From Devosia sp. MC521 (lineage in GTDB: Bacteria; Pseudomonadota; Alphaproteobacteria; Rhizobiales; Devosiaceae), in contig NZ_CP059902.1 of NCBI RefSeq assembly GCF_014127105.1, positions 3,106,001 through 3,170,000 on the forward strand: 64,000 nucleotides of DNA, written 5' to 3'. Positions 46,288 through 53,363 of this stretch are shown in pieces (positions within the stretch are counted from its first letter, which is position 1; the number at the start of each line of letters is the position of its first letter). The notes under the pieces are model-generated. The model made no database searches, was not told the DNA's origin, and worked only from the letters and a program-made list of their open reading frames with translations. The translations under genes were made by a program, and so were the position numbers.

Positions 46288-47469
46288 TTAGCTCTGGCCG
46301 GGTAGCCGACGCGGCGGCAGATCGACCGAATAGAGATTATGCGCGCCGATATTGCGCACATCCCGCTCGCCACACAGCGCCATGGTAATATCCATTTCGC
46401 GACGGAGAATTTCGAGCGCGCGGGTCACCCCGGCCTCACCGCCGGCCCCAAGTCCATAAAGGAAGGCACGACCAATGAAAGTGCCCTTGGCGCCCAGCGC
46501 CATCGCCTTGAGAACATCTTGCCCAGAGCGTATGCCACTATCGAGATAGACCTCTGTGTCTTTGCCCACTGCATCGACGATTTCTGGCAAAACCCGGATC
46601 GAGCTTGGCGCACCATCGAGCTGACGACCGCCATGATTGGAGACGATAACCCCATCTGCGCCATGCGCCACCGCCGCCTTGGCGTCTTCCGGGTCCAAAA
46701 CGCCCTTAACAATCACCTCGCCGCCAAAGCGCTCTTTCACCCAAGCCACTTCCTTCCAGCTCAACGACGGATCAAACTGGCTTGCTGTCCATTGCGACAG
46801 GCTTGAAAGGTCGCCCCCGCCCTCGACATGCCCCACAATATTGCGGAATGAGTGGCGCTTGGTGCCCAGCATCTGCATGGCCCAACGCGGCTTGCGGGCC
46901 ATTTCAAAGATAAACTTTGGCGTGAACTTTGGCGGAGCCGACATACCATTGCGCAAATCCTTGTGGCGCTGCCCCAGAATTTGCAGATCCATGGTCAACA
47001 CCAACTTCGAGCACTTCGCGGCCTTCGCCCGATCAATCAACCGCTCAATGAAGGCACGGTCGCGCATCATATAGAGCTGAAACCAGAACGGCTTAGAAGT
47101 GTTTTCGGCCACGTCTTCAATCGAGCAAATGCTCATGGTCGAGAGCGTAAACGGCACGCCGAACTTTTCCGCTGCACGCGCCGCTTTGATCTCGCCGTCA
47201 GCACATTGCATGCCGGTCAGCCCCGTTGGGGCCAGTGCCACCGGCATCGCCGCAGCCTGACCGCCAAACGTCGTGGCCAGCGAGCGGCCCTCCATGTTCA
47301 CGGCGACCTTCTGCTTGAGGAAGATCTTTTTGAAATCCTCTGTGTTCTGGCGATAGGTGCTTTCCGTCCAAGCACCGCTGTCGGCATAGTCGAAAAACTG
47401 CTTAGGCACACGACGGCGCGCTTCCGCCATCAGTTCATCAATGGTGAGCAGTTTATCGAGCTTGGTCAT
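46288..47469 (-). CDS. lldD: FMN-dependent L-lactate/alpha-hydroxy-acid dehydrogenase
   Basis: 393 residues of the FMN alpha-hydroxy-acid oxidase family. The FMN-binding TIM barrel has PVALAPTGLTGM, MDLQILGQRHKDLRNGM, VKGVLDPEDA with a key Lys, the catalytic SNHGGRQLDG (His and Arg), and IGRAFLYGLGAGG near the end. L-lactate is oxidised to pyruvate with electrons passed to quinone. Start at ATG 47469 behind GGAGAAA. A CTAACATGTTAG operator 34 bp upstream joins this gene to the sugar-acid regulon at 34-37 kb, whose hydrolase is expected to release L-lactate. Confidence 0.9.
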   Translation of the reverse strand: MTKLDKLLTIDELMAEARRRVPKQFFDYADSGAWTESTYRQNTEDFKKIFLKQKVAVNMEGRSLATTFGGQAAAMPVALAPTGLTGMQCADGEIKAARAAEKFGVPFTLSTMSICSIEDVAENTSKPFWFQLYMMRDRAFIERLIDRAKAAKCSKLVLTMDLQILGQRHKDLRNGMSAPPKFTPKFIFEMARKPRWAMQMLGTKRHSFRNIVGHVEGGGDLSSLSQWTASQFDPSLSWKEVAWVKERFGGEVIVKGVLDPEDAKAAVAHGADGVIVSNHGGRQLDGAPSSIRVLPEIVDAVGKDTEVYLDSGIRSGQDVLKAMALGAKGTFIGRAFLYGLGAGGEAGVTRALEILRREMDITMALCGERDVRNIGAHNLYSVDLPPRRLPGQS

Positions 47470-47502
47470 AAAATTTCTCCGGCCGAGACATTCGCCTAGC
47501 AA

Positions 47503-47514
47503 CTAACATGTTAG
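47503..47514. promoter_or_regulatory. operator CTAACATGTTAG, copy 3
   Basis: The third identical palindrome, 33 bp upstream of the lldD start codon and 11 kb from the other copies. The conserved position relative to the start supports a shared repressor. Confidence 0.75.
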
Positions 47515-47593
47515 TCGTCAATGTCTGTTCGCACAAAGCAAAACTCAGCACTCGCCTCGTGTCGGCACAGGCCCCGCACCGGCGCGTTTGGCC

Positions 47594-48265
47594 TTAGGAA
47601 TTGGCGGAAAAACCACGAGAAAAACGCAAGGTCGCCATCACCACTATAAAGCCGAACACGACCATGCCCCCAGCCAGAATATGGGCTTTATCCCATTCTA
47701 ATCGCTCAACGAAATCATAGAGGGCGATGGAAAGAACCTTGGTCTGACCCGGAATATTGCCCCCGATCATCAGCACCACACCAAATTCACCAATCGTATG
47801 AGCAAAGCTCATAATCGCACCGACCACATAGCCCGGCTTGGCCAGGGGCACTGCCACCCGCCAGAACCTCTGCATCCGCCGCGCGCCTAACGTATCCGCC
47901 GCCTCAAGCACCTCTTGTTCAATCGCTGCAAAACTATTGCGCAGCGGCTGCACCATAAACGGCAGCGAGCCAAGCGCCGCGCCGATGACAAGGCCTTGGA
48001 ATGAAAAGGCTAAAGTCCTCGCCCCCCAAAGCCCGGCTAGTGCGCCCCCTGGTCCATATGGCCCCAGCGCCAATAGCAAATAAAATCCCAGAACTGTGGG
48101 CGGCAACACCAGCGGCAGCGTCACAATCGCCCCAACGACCTCTCGCCCCCGCCCGTTCCCATGCGCCAGCCACCACGCCAAAGGTGTCGACACCACGAGC
48201 AAGATCAACGTGACACACAGCGCCAGCGTCAGCGTTAAAACGATTGGCGAAATCAGCTCACCCAT
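47594..48265 (-). CDS. modB: molybdate ABC transporter permease
   Basis: 223 residues and five to six membrane helices. ModB features are PLAWWLAHGNGRG, TLPLVLPPTVLGFYLLLALG, and the cytoplasmic EAA loop EVLEAADTLGARRMQRFWRV with AHTIGEFGVVLMIGGNIPG at the end. It needs a ModC ATPase, but the next gene downstream is lldD and no modC is present here. It is 125 bp downstream of modA on the same strand, with a dispersed repeat between the two genes. Confidence 0.92.
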   Translation of the reverse strand: MGELISPIVLTLTLALCVTLILLVVSTPLAWWLAHGNGRGREVVGAIVTLPLVLPPTVLGFYLLLALGPYGPGGALAGLWGARTLAFSFQGLVIGAALGSLPFMVQPLRNSFAAIEQEVLEAADTLGARRMQRFWRVAVPLAKPGYVVGAIMSFAHTIGEFGVVLMIGGNIPGQTKVLSIALYDFVERLEWDKAHILAGGMVVFGFIVVMATLRFSRGFSANS

Positions 48266-48308
48266 TCATTTGCCATTCTATATCTGCGCCTCAGCACATC
48301 GCTTTCTT

Positions 48309-48358
48309 TACCTCGCCCCTACGGGGAGAGGTCGGCGCGCAGCGCCGGGTAAGGGGGC
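48309..48358. repeat. REP-like dispersed repeat between modA and modB
   Basis: CCTCGCCCCTACGGGGAGAGG folds into a hairpin and is followed by GGCGCGCAGCGCC, a second hairpin, and GGGTAAGGGGG. It is the same repeat family as at 10112-10145. It may reduce transcription of modB relative to modA. Confidence 0.6.
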
Positions 48359-48389
48359 CTTTCTTCAGGGTTAAGGCAAGCACAAAAAA

Positions 48390-49112
48390 CTACTCCACCG
48401 AATAGCCCGCTGCCTCAATCACTGCCACCGCTTCCGCCCCGCGCAAATAGGCGAGAAATGCCTCTGCCGCATCCTTATCCTTAGCCCCACTTAGCAAGAC
48501 TGCCCCCTGCGCAATCGGGCTATAGAGCTCGGACGGCACCACCCAAACATCGTCTTTGCCGATCACTTGGCTCAAGGCAACGAACCCGAGTTCTGCGCTT
48601 CCAGTTTCAACAAACTGCAAAGTTTGTGTGATGTTTTCGCCCTGCACCAATCGGTCCGCCACAACCTCGTATAATTCCAGTGCTTCAAGAGCTTCGACTG
48701 CGGCCGCCCCATAGGGAGCCGCTTTCGGATCGGCAATGGCAAGTTTTTGGAAGTCGCCTTTAAGCGGCCCTTCACCCGTTTCGAGACCGGGCGCATAGAG
48801 TGCCAATCGACCTAAGGCATAGACAAACTCCGTGCCCGCCACGCCATGACCCTCTGCAATCGCCTTCTCGACCCGTGCAGTATCGGCCGACAGGAACACA
48901 TCAAACGGAGCCGCTTGGCTAATCTGCGCATAAAGCTGTCCGGTCGCCCCAAAGCTCAGCATCACCTCGTGGCCCGAATTTTTGGCAAAATCGTCGGCCA
49001 ATTGCTCAGCCACTTTCGTGAAATTGGCAGCAACGGCCACATGCACTTGGTCCGCAGCGCAGGGCAAAACACCGACCAAAAGCGCCGCAACCGCAACCAT
49101 CAGTTTGAACAT
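48390..49112 (-). CDS. modA: periplasmic molybdate-binding protein
   Basis: 240 residues. Signal peptide (LMVAVAALLVGVLPCAAD), then a type II binding-protein fold: VAVAANFTKVAEQLADDF, SFGATGQLYAQISQAAPFDVFLSAD with the ligand Ser residues, and a late TGSAELGFVALSQV. ModA binds molybdate or tungstate with nanomolar affinity. Start at ATG 49112 behind GAGGGTG; the upstream palindrome shows that longer starts are wrong. Regulated by ModE through the site at 49120. Confidence 0.92.
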   Translation of the reverse strand: MFKLMVAVAALLVGVLPCAADQVHVAVAANFTKVAEQLADDFAKNSGHEVMLSFGATGQLYAQISQAAPFDVFLSADTARVEKAIAEGHGVAGTEFVYALGRLALYAPGLETGEGPLKGDFQKLAIADPKAAPYGAAAVEALEALELYEVVADRLVQGENITQTLQFVETGSAELGFVALSQVIGKDDVWVVPSELYSPIAQGAVLLSGAKDKDAAEAFLAYLRGAEAVAVIEAAGYSVE

Positions 49113-49119
49113 TTCACCC

Positions 49120-49145
49120 TCGATATGTTTCTTCAAACATATCGA
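49120..49145. promoter_or_regulatory. ModE-type operator in front of modA
   Basis: TCGATATGTTT and AAACATATCGA, 11-bp perfect inverted repeats separated by CTTC, centred about 20 bp upstream of the modA start. Spacing and the TCGATAT half-site resemble ModE boxes; a ModE gene is immediately upstream. Confidence 0.75.
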
Positions 49146-49178
49146 TTACCGAACACCATCCCACTGGCAAGCGGATTT

Positions 49179-49556
49179 TCAGGCTGTTGGCTTTGCCATG
49201 GCCTCGCGCAGCGCCGTCACCTCATGGGCAATACTGCGCTGCGCACTGGCTTCCATCCGGCGATAGGCCGCCAACACCTCGCTTCCAAAGGGAGTAAGTG
49301 TGGCCCCACCCTGAGTAGGCCCACCGCGGTTGGACACCACCAAGGGCTGCCCAAAACCATCATTGAGGTCCTGCACCAGGCTCCACGCCCGTTTATAGCT
49401 CATGCCCATCGCCTTACCGGCGGCTGCAATTGAGCCCGTCAGCTCGATATTTTCGAGGAGATCGGCTCTCCCGGGGCCGACATAGGCGGTTTCCGAGAGA
49501 ACAATGCGCAAATGGCCAAGCCCGTGGTCCGGAACAGGTTTTGCCGATCCGGCCAC
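49179..49556 (-). CDS. modE: ModE-type molybdate-responsive regulator (N-terminal domain)
   Basis: 125 residues, the short form: a winged helix-turn-helix (ENIELTGSIAAAGKAMGMSYKRAWSLVQDL, about 35-65) with the characteristic SYKRAWSL and a wing GGPTQGGATLTPFG, and no C-terminal molybdate-binding (MOP) domains. Such single-domain forms still bind the mod operator, so molybdate sensing may need another factor. Start at GTG 49556 after AAGGA. It lies 12 bp after the aldolase gene stop and 66 bp before modA, which carries a matching operator. Confidence 0.85.
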   Translation of the reverse strand: MAGSAKPVPDHGLGHLRIVLSETAYVGPGRADLLENIELTGSIAAAGKAMGMSYKRAWSLVQDLNDGFGQPLVVSNRGGPTQGGATLTPFGSEVLAAYRRMEASAQRSIAHEVTALREAMAKPTA

Positions 49557-49568
49557 GCGACGAGGTCC

Positions 49569-50204
49569 TTAGCCCTTGAGCGCGCTAGCTTCGCGCGCCA
49601 GCGCTTCAATTTTGGCAAAATCGCCCGATGCCAATGCATCCGCAGGCATGATCCAGCTGCCACCAACGCAGATGACGTTGGGCAGCGACAAATAGGTCTT
49701 GGCCTTGACGATATCAATGCCACCGGTCGGGCAGAAGGTGATGTCTGGCAGTGGCGAGGCAAAAGCCTTGAGCACTGGCGCACCGCCAAGAGCTTCCGCC
49801 GGGAAGAATTTAAGGAAGGAATAGCCCCGCTCAGCGGCGGCCATAGCCTCGGTCGGGGTGCCAATACCCGGCAGGAGCGGGATGGACACGTCTTCTGCCG
49901 CATCAAGCAGGCGCGGCGACGCCCCTGGCGAGACCATGAAGCGGCAACCTGCGTCGACCGAACTCTTCATGTGCGAGGCATTGCGGACCGTGCCAGAGCC
50001 AACGATCGCGCCTGACACCTTGGCCATTTCTTCCATGACCTTGAGCGCGTTTGGCGTGCGCAGGGTCACTTCCAATATAGGCAGACCACCGGCGACCAGC
50101 GCCTCGGCCAGCGGACGGGCCTGCGCCACATCATCAAGAATAATCACAGGCACCACCGGTGCCAGCGACAGAATGGAACGAATGGCGTTTGCGTCCTGCG
50201 GCAT
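49569..50204 (-). CDS. eda: 2-dehydro-3-deoxy-phosphogluconate aldolase (KDPG/KHG aldolase)
   Basis: 211 residues, class I aldolase TIM barrel. Active-site residues: Glu in LEVTLRT (residue near 45), Lys Schiff base in FLKFFPAEALGG (around 132), and the phosphate-binding SGTVRN and TGGID. It splits KDPG to pyruvate and glyceraldehyde 3-phosphate in the Entner-Doudoroff pathway, or handles related 2-keto-3-deoxy acids. modE starts 12 bp after its stop, so they may be co-transcribed, which is unusual. Confidence 0.9.
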   Translation of the reverse strand: MPQDANAIRSILSLAPVVPVIILDDVAQARPLAEALVAGGLPILEVTLRTPNALKVMEEMAKVSGAIVGSGTVRNASHMKSSVDAGCRFMVSPGASPRLLDAAEDVSIPLLPGIGTPTEAMAAAERGYSFLKFFPAEALGGAPVLKAFASPLPDITFCPTGGIDIVKAKTYLSLPNVICVGGSWIMPADALASGDFAKIEALAREASALKG

Positions 50205-50277
50205 GAACTCTCTCGCGAATGTCAGCGGTTATTCGACTAAAGTCGTTAGGCCCTGCAACACCCGAGCGCAAGGCGAT

Positions 50278-50682
50278 TTATGCAGAACGAGGACGCTTGG
50301 CGACAAGATCAATCTCAACCAACGCGCCGACCGCCAGCGCCGTTACGCCCACAGTTGTACGTGCAGGCAGCTTGCCTACTTCGAAAAAGCTCGGCCAGAG
50401 AGCATTTAGGCCAGCATAGTCCCGTTCAAATTCGGTGAGATAGATCCGCGCCATAGTGACGTGCTCTAGCCCCAGACCAATCCCAGAAAGAACAATTTTG
50501 AGGTTTTCGACGACACGGCGCGTCTGCGCCTCAATCCCTTCGGGCAGCGGCGCGTCGGGATTGTTCGGATCAGTCGGCATCTGCCCGGTAATAAAAACCC
50601 AGCCATCCGTTTCCACCGCATGACTAAATGGGGCGACAGGACGGGGCCCGCTCGAAACCATGTGATGCAGAAGCTCGTTCAT
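50278..50682 (-). CDS. RidA/YjgF/YER057c family protein
   Basis: 134 residues. RidA fold with GPRPVAPFSHAVETDGWVFITGQMPTDP, a long helix RRVVENLKIVLSGIGL, the MARIYLTEF strand and the C-terminal VGALVEIDLVAKR. The Arg in LPARTT is in the place of the catalytic Arg of the enamine/imine deaminase. Members protect PLP enzymes from 2-aminoacrylate. It is upstream of eda on the same strand, 73 bp away. Confidence 0.88.
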   Translation of the reverse strand: MNELLHHMVSSGPRPVAPFSHAVETDGWVFITGQMPTDPNNPDAPLPEGIEAQTRRVVENLKIVLSGIGLGLEHVTMARIYLTEFERDYAGLNALWPSFFEVGKLPARTTVGVTALAVGALVEIDLVAKRPRSA

Positions 50683-50763
50683 CGAAATTCCCTAAATACT
50701 GTGCAGGGGCTTTACCGCTTAGCGTCCGGCCCCCACATTAGATACCTAATCATGGAGACGATG

Positions 50764-51060
50764 ATGGCCGACACTGAATACAATATCCAGCGCGAAACCG
50801 GCCCAACTCGTGGCCGCTACGTCATTTTTCTGGCACCCGGCGCTGAGGCAGAAATGACTTACTCCAAGACCGGTGATGGCCCTATGGTGATCGACCACAC
50901 CGGGGTCCCGCGTGATTATGAAGGCCGGGGCATTGCTGCCCAACTGGTCAAGGCCGCCATCACCGATGCCCGCGAACACGGTTTTAAGATCCACCCTGTC
51001 TGTCCCTATGTGGTGGCGCAGTTCCGGCGCCACCCAGAGTGGTCCGATCTTCTCGCTTAG
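50764..51060 (+). CDS. GNAT-family N-acetyltransferase, YjdJ type
   Basis: 98 residues of the short GNAT subfamily. The fold is reduced: GRYVIFLAPGAEAEMTYSK and VIDHTGVPRDYEGRGIAAQLVKAAITDAREHGFKIHPVCPYVV, where GRGIA is the acetyl-CoA pyrophosphate loop. The substrate is unknown. ATG 50764 or 50761 behind GGAGAC. It ends 4 bp inside the convergent gene. Confidence 0.88.
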   Translation: MADTEYNIQRETGPTRGRYVIFLAPGAEAEMTYSKTGDGPMVIDHTGVPRDYEGRGIAAQLVKAAITDAREHGFKIHPVCPYVVAQFRRHPEWSDLLA

Positions 51061-52097
51061 TGGATCGGATTGCCTTCTTTCAGTAGCGGCGCCAAATCTT
51101 CCCAAAGCAGAAAGACGCTTGGCGCACCGTAGGCATATGCGGCAACCTCATAGGGCTGGAACTGAACTTGCAGTCCCAGCTCATTGGACAAATTCCAGCG
51201 CTCAACATCGCCGACTATGTCTTCAAGCCCTTCAGATGTTGAGGATTCTGGAAACAGAATGTCACTCAGCTGCGCCTCGAGCGCTGCGGCCGTGATTTTA
51301 GCTAAATCGAGCGTCCAATTCTTGCCCTCGAACACATCATCCGCCGAAAGAAAACGGCCTTCAGAGGGTAAATAATGTCGGTAGCTTGTGCTGTACCCGC
51401 CGTGGGCGGCACCATGCGGATACCATTGCGAACTCACCTCAAACGAGATGCGGTCGTTCCAGTGCAATTGCTGCAGGCCAATCGTTACCGTAGCGTCTTC
51501 GCCACCTGGCGCATCATCGCCTTCAAGGTCCGTCTCGCCAACCGATGAAAGCTCTTCCCCCAAGTCCCTAAGAGCTTTGTTCAGCCCCGGCACAAACTCT
51601 GCATCGCTATCAAACTGAACAATGGTCAATTCATGCTGCCCCACAGGCCAGCGGAAATCAGGCTCCTCTTCGATGTAGCTATCGATGTAGCTGGCATAGG
51701 TCGACACCGGATAGAGACGATGGCCATTTACAATCCGGCTCATTTCCAGCGCCCGAAGGCGGGAGGAATAAATCTGATTGAGGCACCAGACCATGCGCTC
51801 ATCAAACGTGCCGTTGGTCACGGTTTCATTGTCACCCGAGCAAGCGCGCTGCGCATAGGAGAGCCAATCCTGCTGGCTCTTTTTCACCGCCGCTTCGGCA
51901 CTGGGCGACAGCCCCGCTAGGGAGAAAGCATAGGCTTTCGCTAGCCGCTCATCCGCAGCGCTGATTTCTGGATTGTCGCAAATCGCCTTTTCGAATGGCG
52001 TGCTGGCCTTGCTGCAATCAAAGCTCGCCGCCCATGTCGGCCCTGTGGTGAGAGAGGGAAGAACTAGAAGCGACAGGGCAGGCAATAAGCGGATCAT
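51057..52097 (-). CDS. LprI-domain plus DUF3298 (RsiV-like) secreted protein
   Basis: 346 residues. Signal peptide (MIRLLPALSLLVLPSLTTG) then an LprI-type four-helix module (about 25-115) with cysteines in FDCSKASTPFEKAICDNPEISAADERLAKAY and RACSGDN, as in lysozyme-inhibitor LprI proteins. The C-terminal part (about 150-340) matches the DUF3298/RsiV fold, which in RsiV binds lysozyme. Both halves thus point to lysozyme or peptidoglycan hydrolase interaction, an inference only. Its 3' end overlaps the acetyltransferase by 4 bp. Confidence 0.75.
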   Translation of the reverse strand: MIRLLPALSLLVLPSLTTGPTWAASFDCSKASTPFEKAICDNPEISAADERLAKAYAFSLAGLSPSAEAAVKKSQQDWLSYAQRACSGDNETVTNGTFDERMVWCLNQIYSSRLRALEMSRIVNGHRLYPVSTYASYIDSYIEEEPDFRWPVGQHELTIVQFDSDAEFVPGLNKALRDLGEELSSVGETDLEGDDAPGGEDATVTIGLQQLHWNDRISFEVSSQWYPHGAAHGGYSTSYRHYLPSEGRFLSADDVFEGKNWTLDLAKITAAALEAQLSDILFPESSTSEGLEDIVGDVERWNLSNELGLQVQFQPYEVAAYAYGAPSVFLLWEDLAPLLKEGNPIH

Positions 52098-52160
52098 CAG
52101 CTACTCCTCAATAAGTGAGGTGAAGCCTAACCGCGCTTTGCCTGCCCGTCACCCTCTCGC

Positions 52161-52757
52161 CTAGGCCAAGAACTGCTGAGTAACGATCAACTCTTCCTGC
52201 CGCACCTCGTGCCCGCCCTCATGGAAGACAAGTTTGGTCGCTGCGCCATTGGCCTCAAAATACTGTGCCAAGCCCTCAGTCACCGATGCCGACGCCATGG
52301 GATCGCGTCGCCCAGCCGTGATCAACACCTCGGCCTTGGTCAGATCGGCCGGAGCCGGCGTAAACGGGATGAGCGGGTGCATGAGCACACTGGTATCAAA
52401 CAGGTCAGGGTGATTAAATTGCGCATTGGCCAAAATATTGGCGCCGTTAGAATAGCCAAGGCCGATCACTTTGCTCGGGCGGTTTGCACCAATCTGCTCG
52501 CGTATGAAGGCGGCCATAGCGTCCGTGCGCAGGGCCAAATCGGCCATGTCGTAAACGCCCTCACCCGTGCGCTTGAAATAGCGCAGGGCTCCATGTTCAC
52601 TGACATCACCACGTGGCGCCACGCGGCGTGCGCCCGGAAGCAATTGTCCGGCCAAGTCAAAGAACTGGTTTTCGTCGCCCCCGGTCCCATGGAACAAAAA
52701 GATCAGCGGCGCATCAGCGCTCGCCCCATCCGCTGAGCGAAAATGATACTGTGACAT
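52161..52757 (-). CDS. alpha/beta hydrolase (phospholipase/carboxylesterase family, MhqD-like)
   Basis: 198 residues. The fold opens with PLIFLFHGTGGDENQF, the nucleophile is in GYSNGAN, the acid in AGRRDPM and the His in FHEGGHEVRQEEL. It resembles MhqD-type carboxylesterases linked to quinone and electrophile stress. Cytoplasmic, complete, single gene with GGAGTATCGC before its start. Confidence 0.88.
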   Translation of the reverse strand: MSQYHFRSADGASADAPLIFLFHGTGGDENQFFDLAGQLLPGARRVAPRGDVSEHGALRYFKRTGEGVYDMADLALRTDAMAAFIREQIGANRPSKVIGLGYSNGANILANAQFNHPDLFDTSVLMHPLIPFTPAPADLTKAEVLITAGRRDPMASASVTEGLAQYFEANGAATKLVFHEGGHEVRQEELIVTQQFLA

Positions 52758-52840
52758 AGCGATACTCCTGAGCTGTGCTCAGAATATCGGGCAAAGGTCC
52801 GTTCTCACAATGGGCGAACACCGTCACGCACTGTTGCCGA

Positions 52841-53347
52841 TTAGCGAACAGGCACCATTTGACCGGGTCGGTAGCCTGCCAAAATCGCAGCACGTAACGA
52901 GTCAGCAGTGCTCGCAGCAGCCAATTCCTGCGTGCCCTTAGCGGATTCCTGCTCGTTCACCGTCAGTTTGCCGCTTTGGAACGCCGTACCCGTCACGCGT
53001 GTGGTCTGGAACAGCACAGTCTCGCCCTGCGTAATCGTCACTGAGCCAGTAACCTCAAGGTTCGATAGCCGCGCGATCGCAAAGGCAGTGGACATCGAGT
53101 TTTGCTGCCCCCCCTGACCTGCTGACACCTTCAAAATTGGATCGTTCACGCTCGCGGGACCAGGGAAGGCCACTTTGAGGCGGTTGACGATGATCTGTTC
53201 CATACGGTTGGTCGGCTCAGCGAACTGGAAGCTCGCGCTGCTCATCCCGCCAGCAGCATTGGTGCCATAAACCGGCGCGAAACCCGAGCATGCGCTCAGC
53301 GCCACACTGATCATAACCGGGGCCAGAACAGTCAGAAATCGCTTCAT
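52841..53347 (-). CDS. lipoprotein downstream of lptD, possibly LptE-like
   Basis: 168 residues. A signal peptide with lipobox LSAC (cleavage before the Cys) makes it an outer- or inner-membrane lipoprotein. GFAPVYG follows the lipid-bearing Cys, as in LptE proteins; the strands VTGSVTITQGETVLFQTTRVTG and the helix AASTADSLRAAILAGY could form an LptE-type fold, but the sequence is divergent and the usual LptE of this order lies elsewhere. Start at ATG 53347 behind GGAACG; the ORF to 53506 lies in lptD. It begins 16 bp after lptD and is probably co-transcribed with it. Confidence 0.65.
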   Translation of the reverse strand: MKRFLTVLAPVMISVALSACSGFAPVYGTNAAGGMSSASFQFAEPTNRMEQIIVNRLKVAFPGPASVNDPILKVSAGQGGQQNSMSTAFAIARLSNLEVTGSVTITQGETVLFQTTRVTGTAFQSGKLTVNEQESAKGTQELAAASTADSLRAAILAGYRPGQMVPVR

Positions 53348-53363
53348 CATCGTTCCGGTCTCC

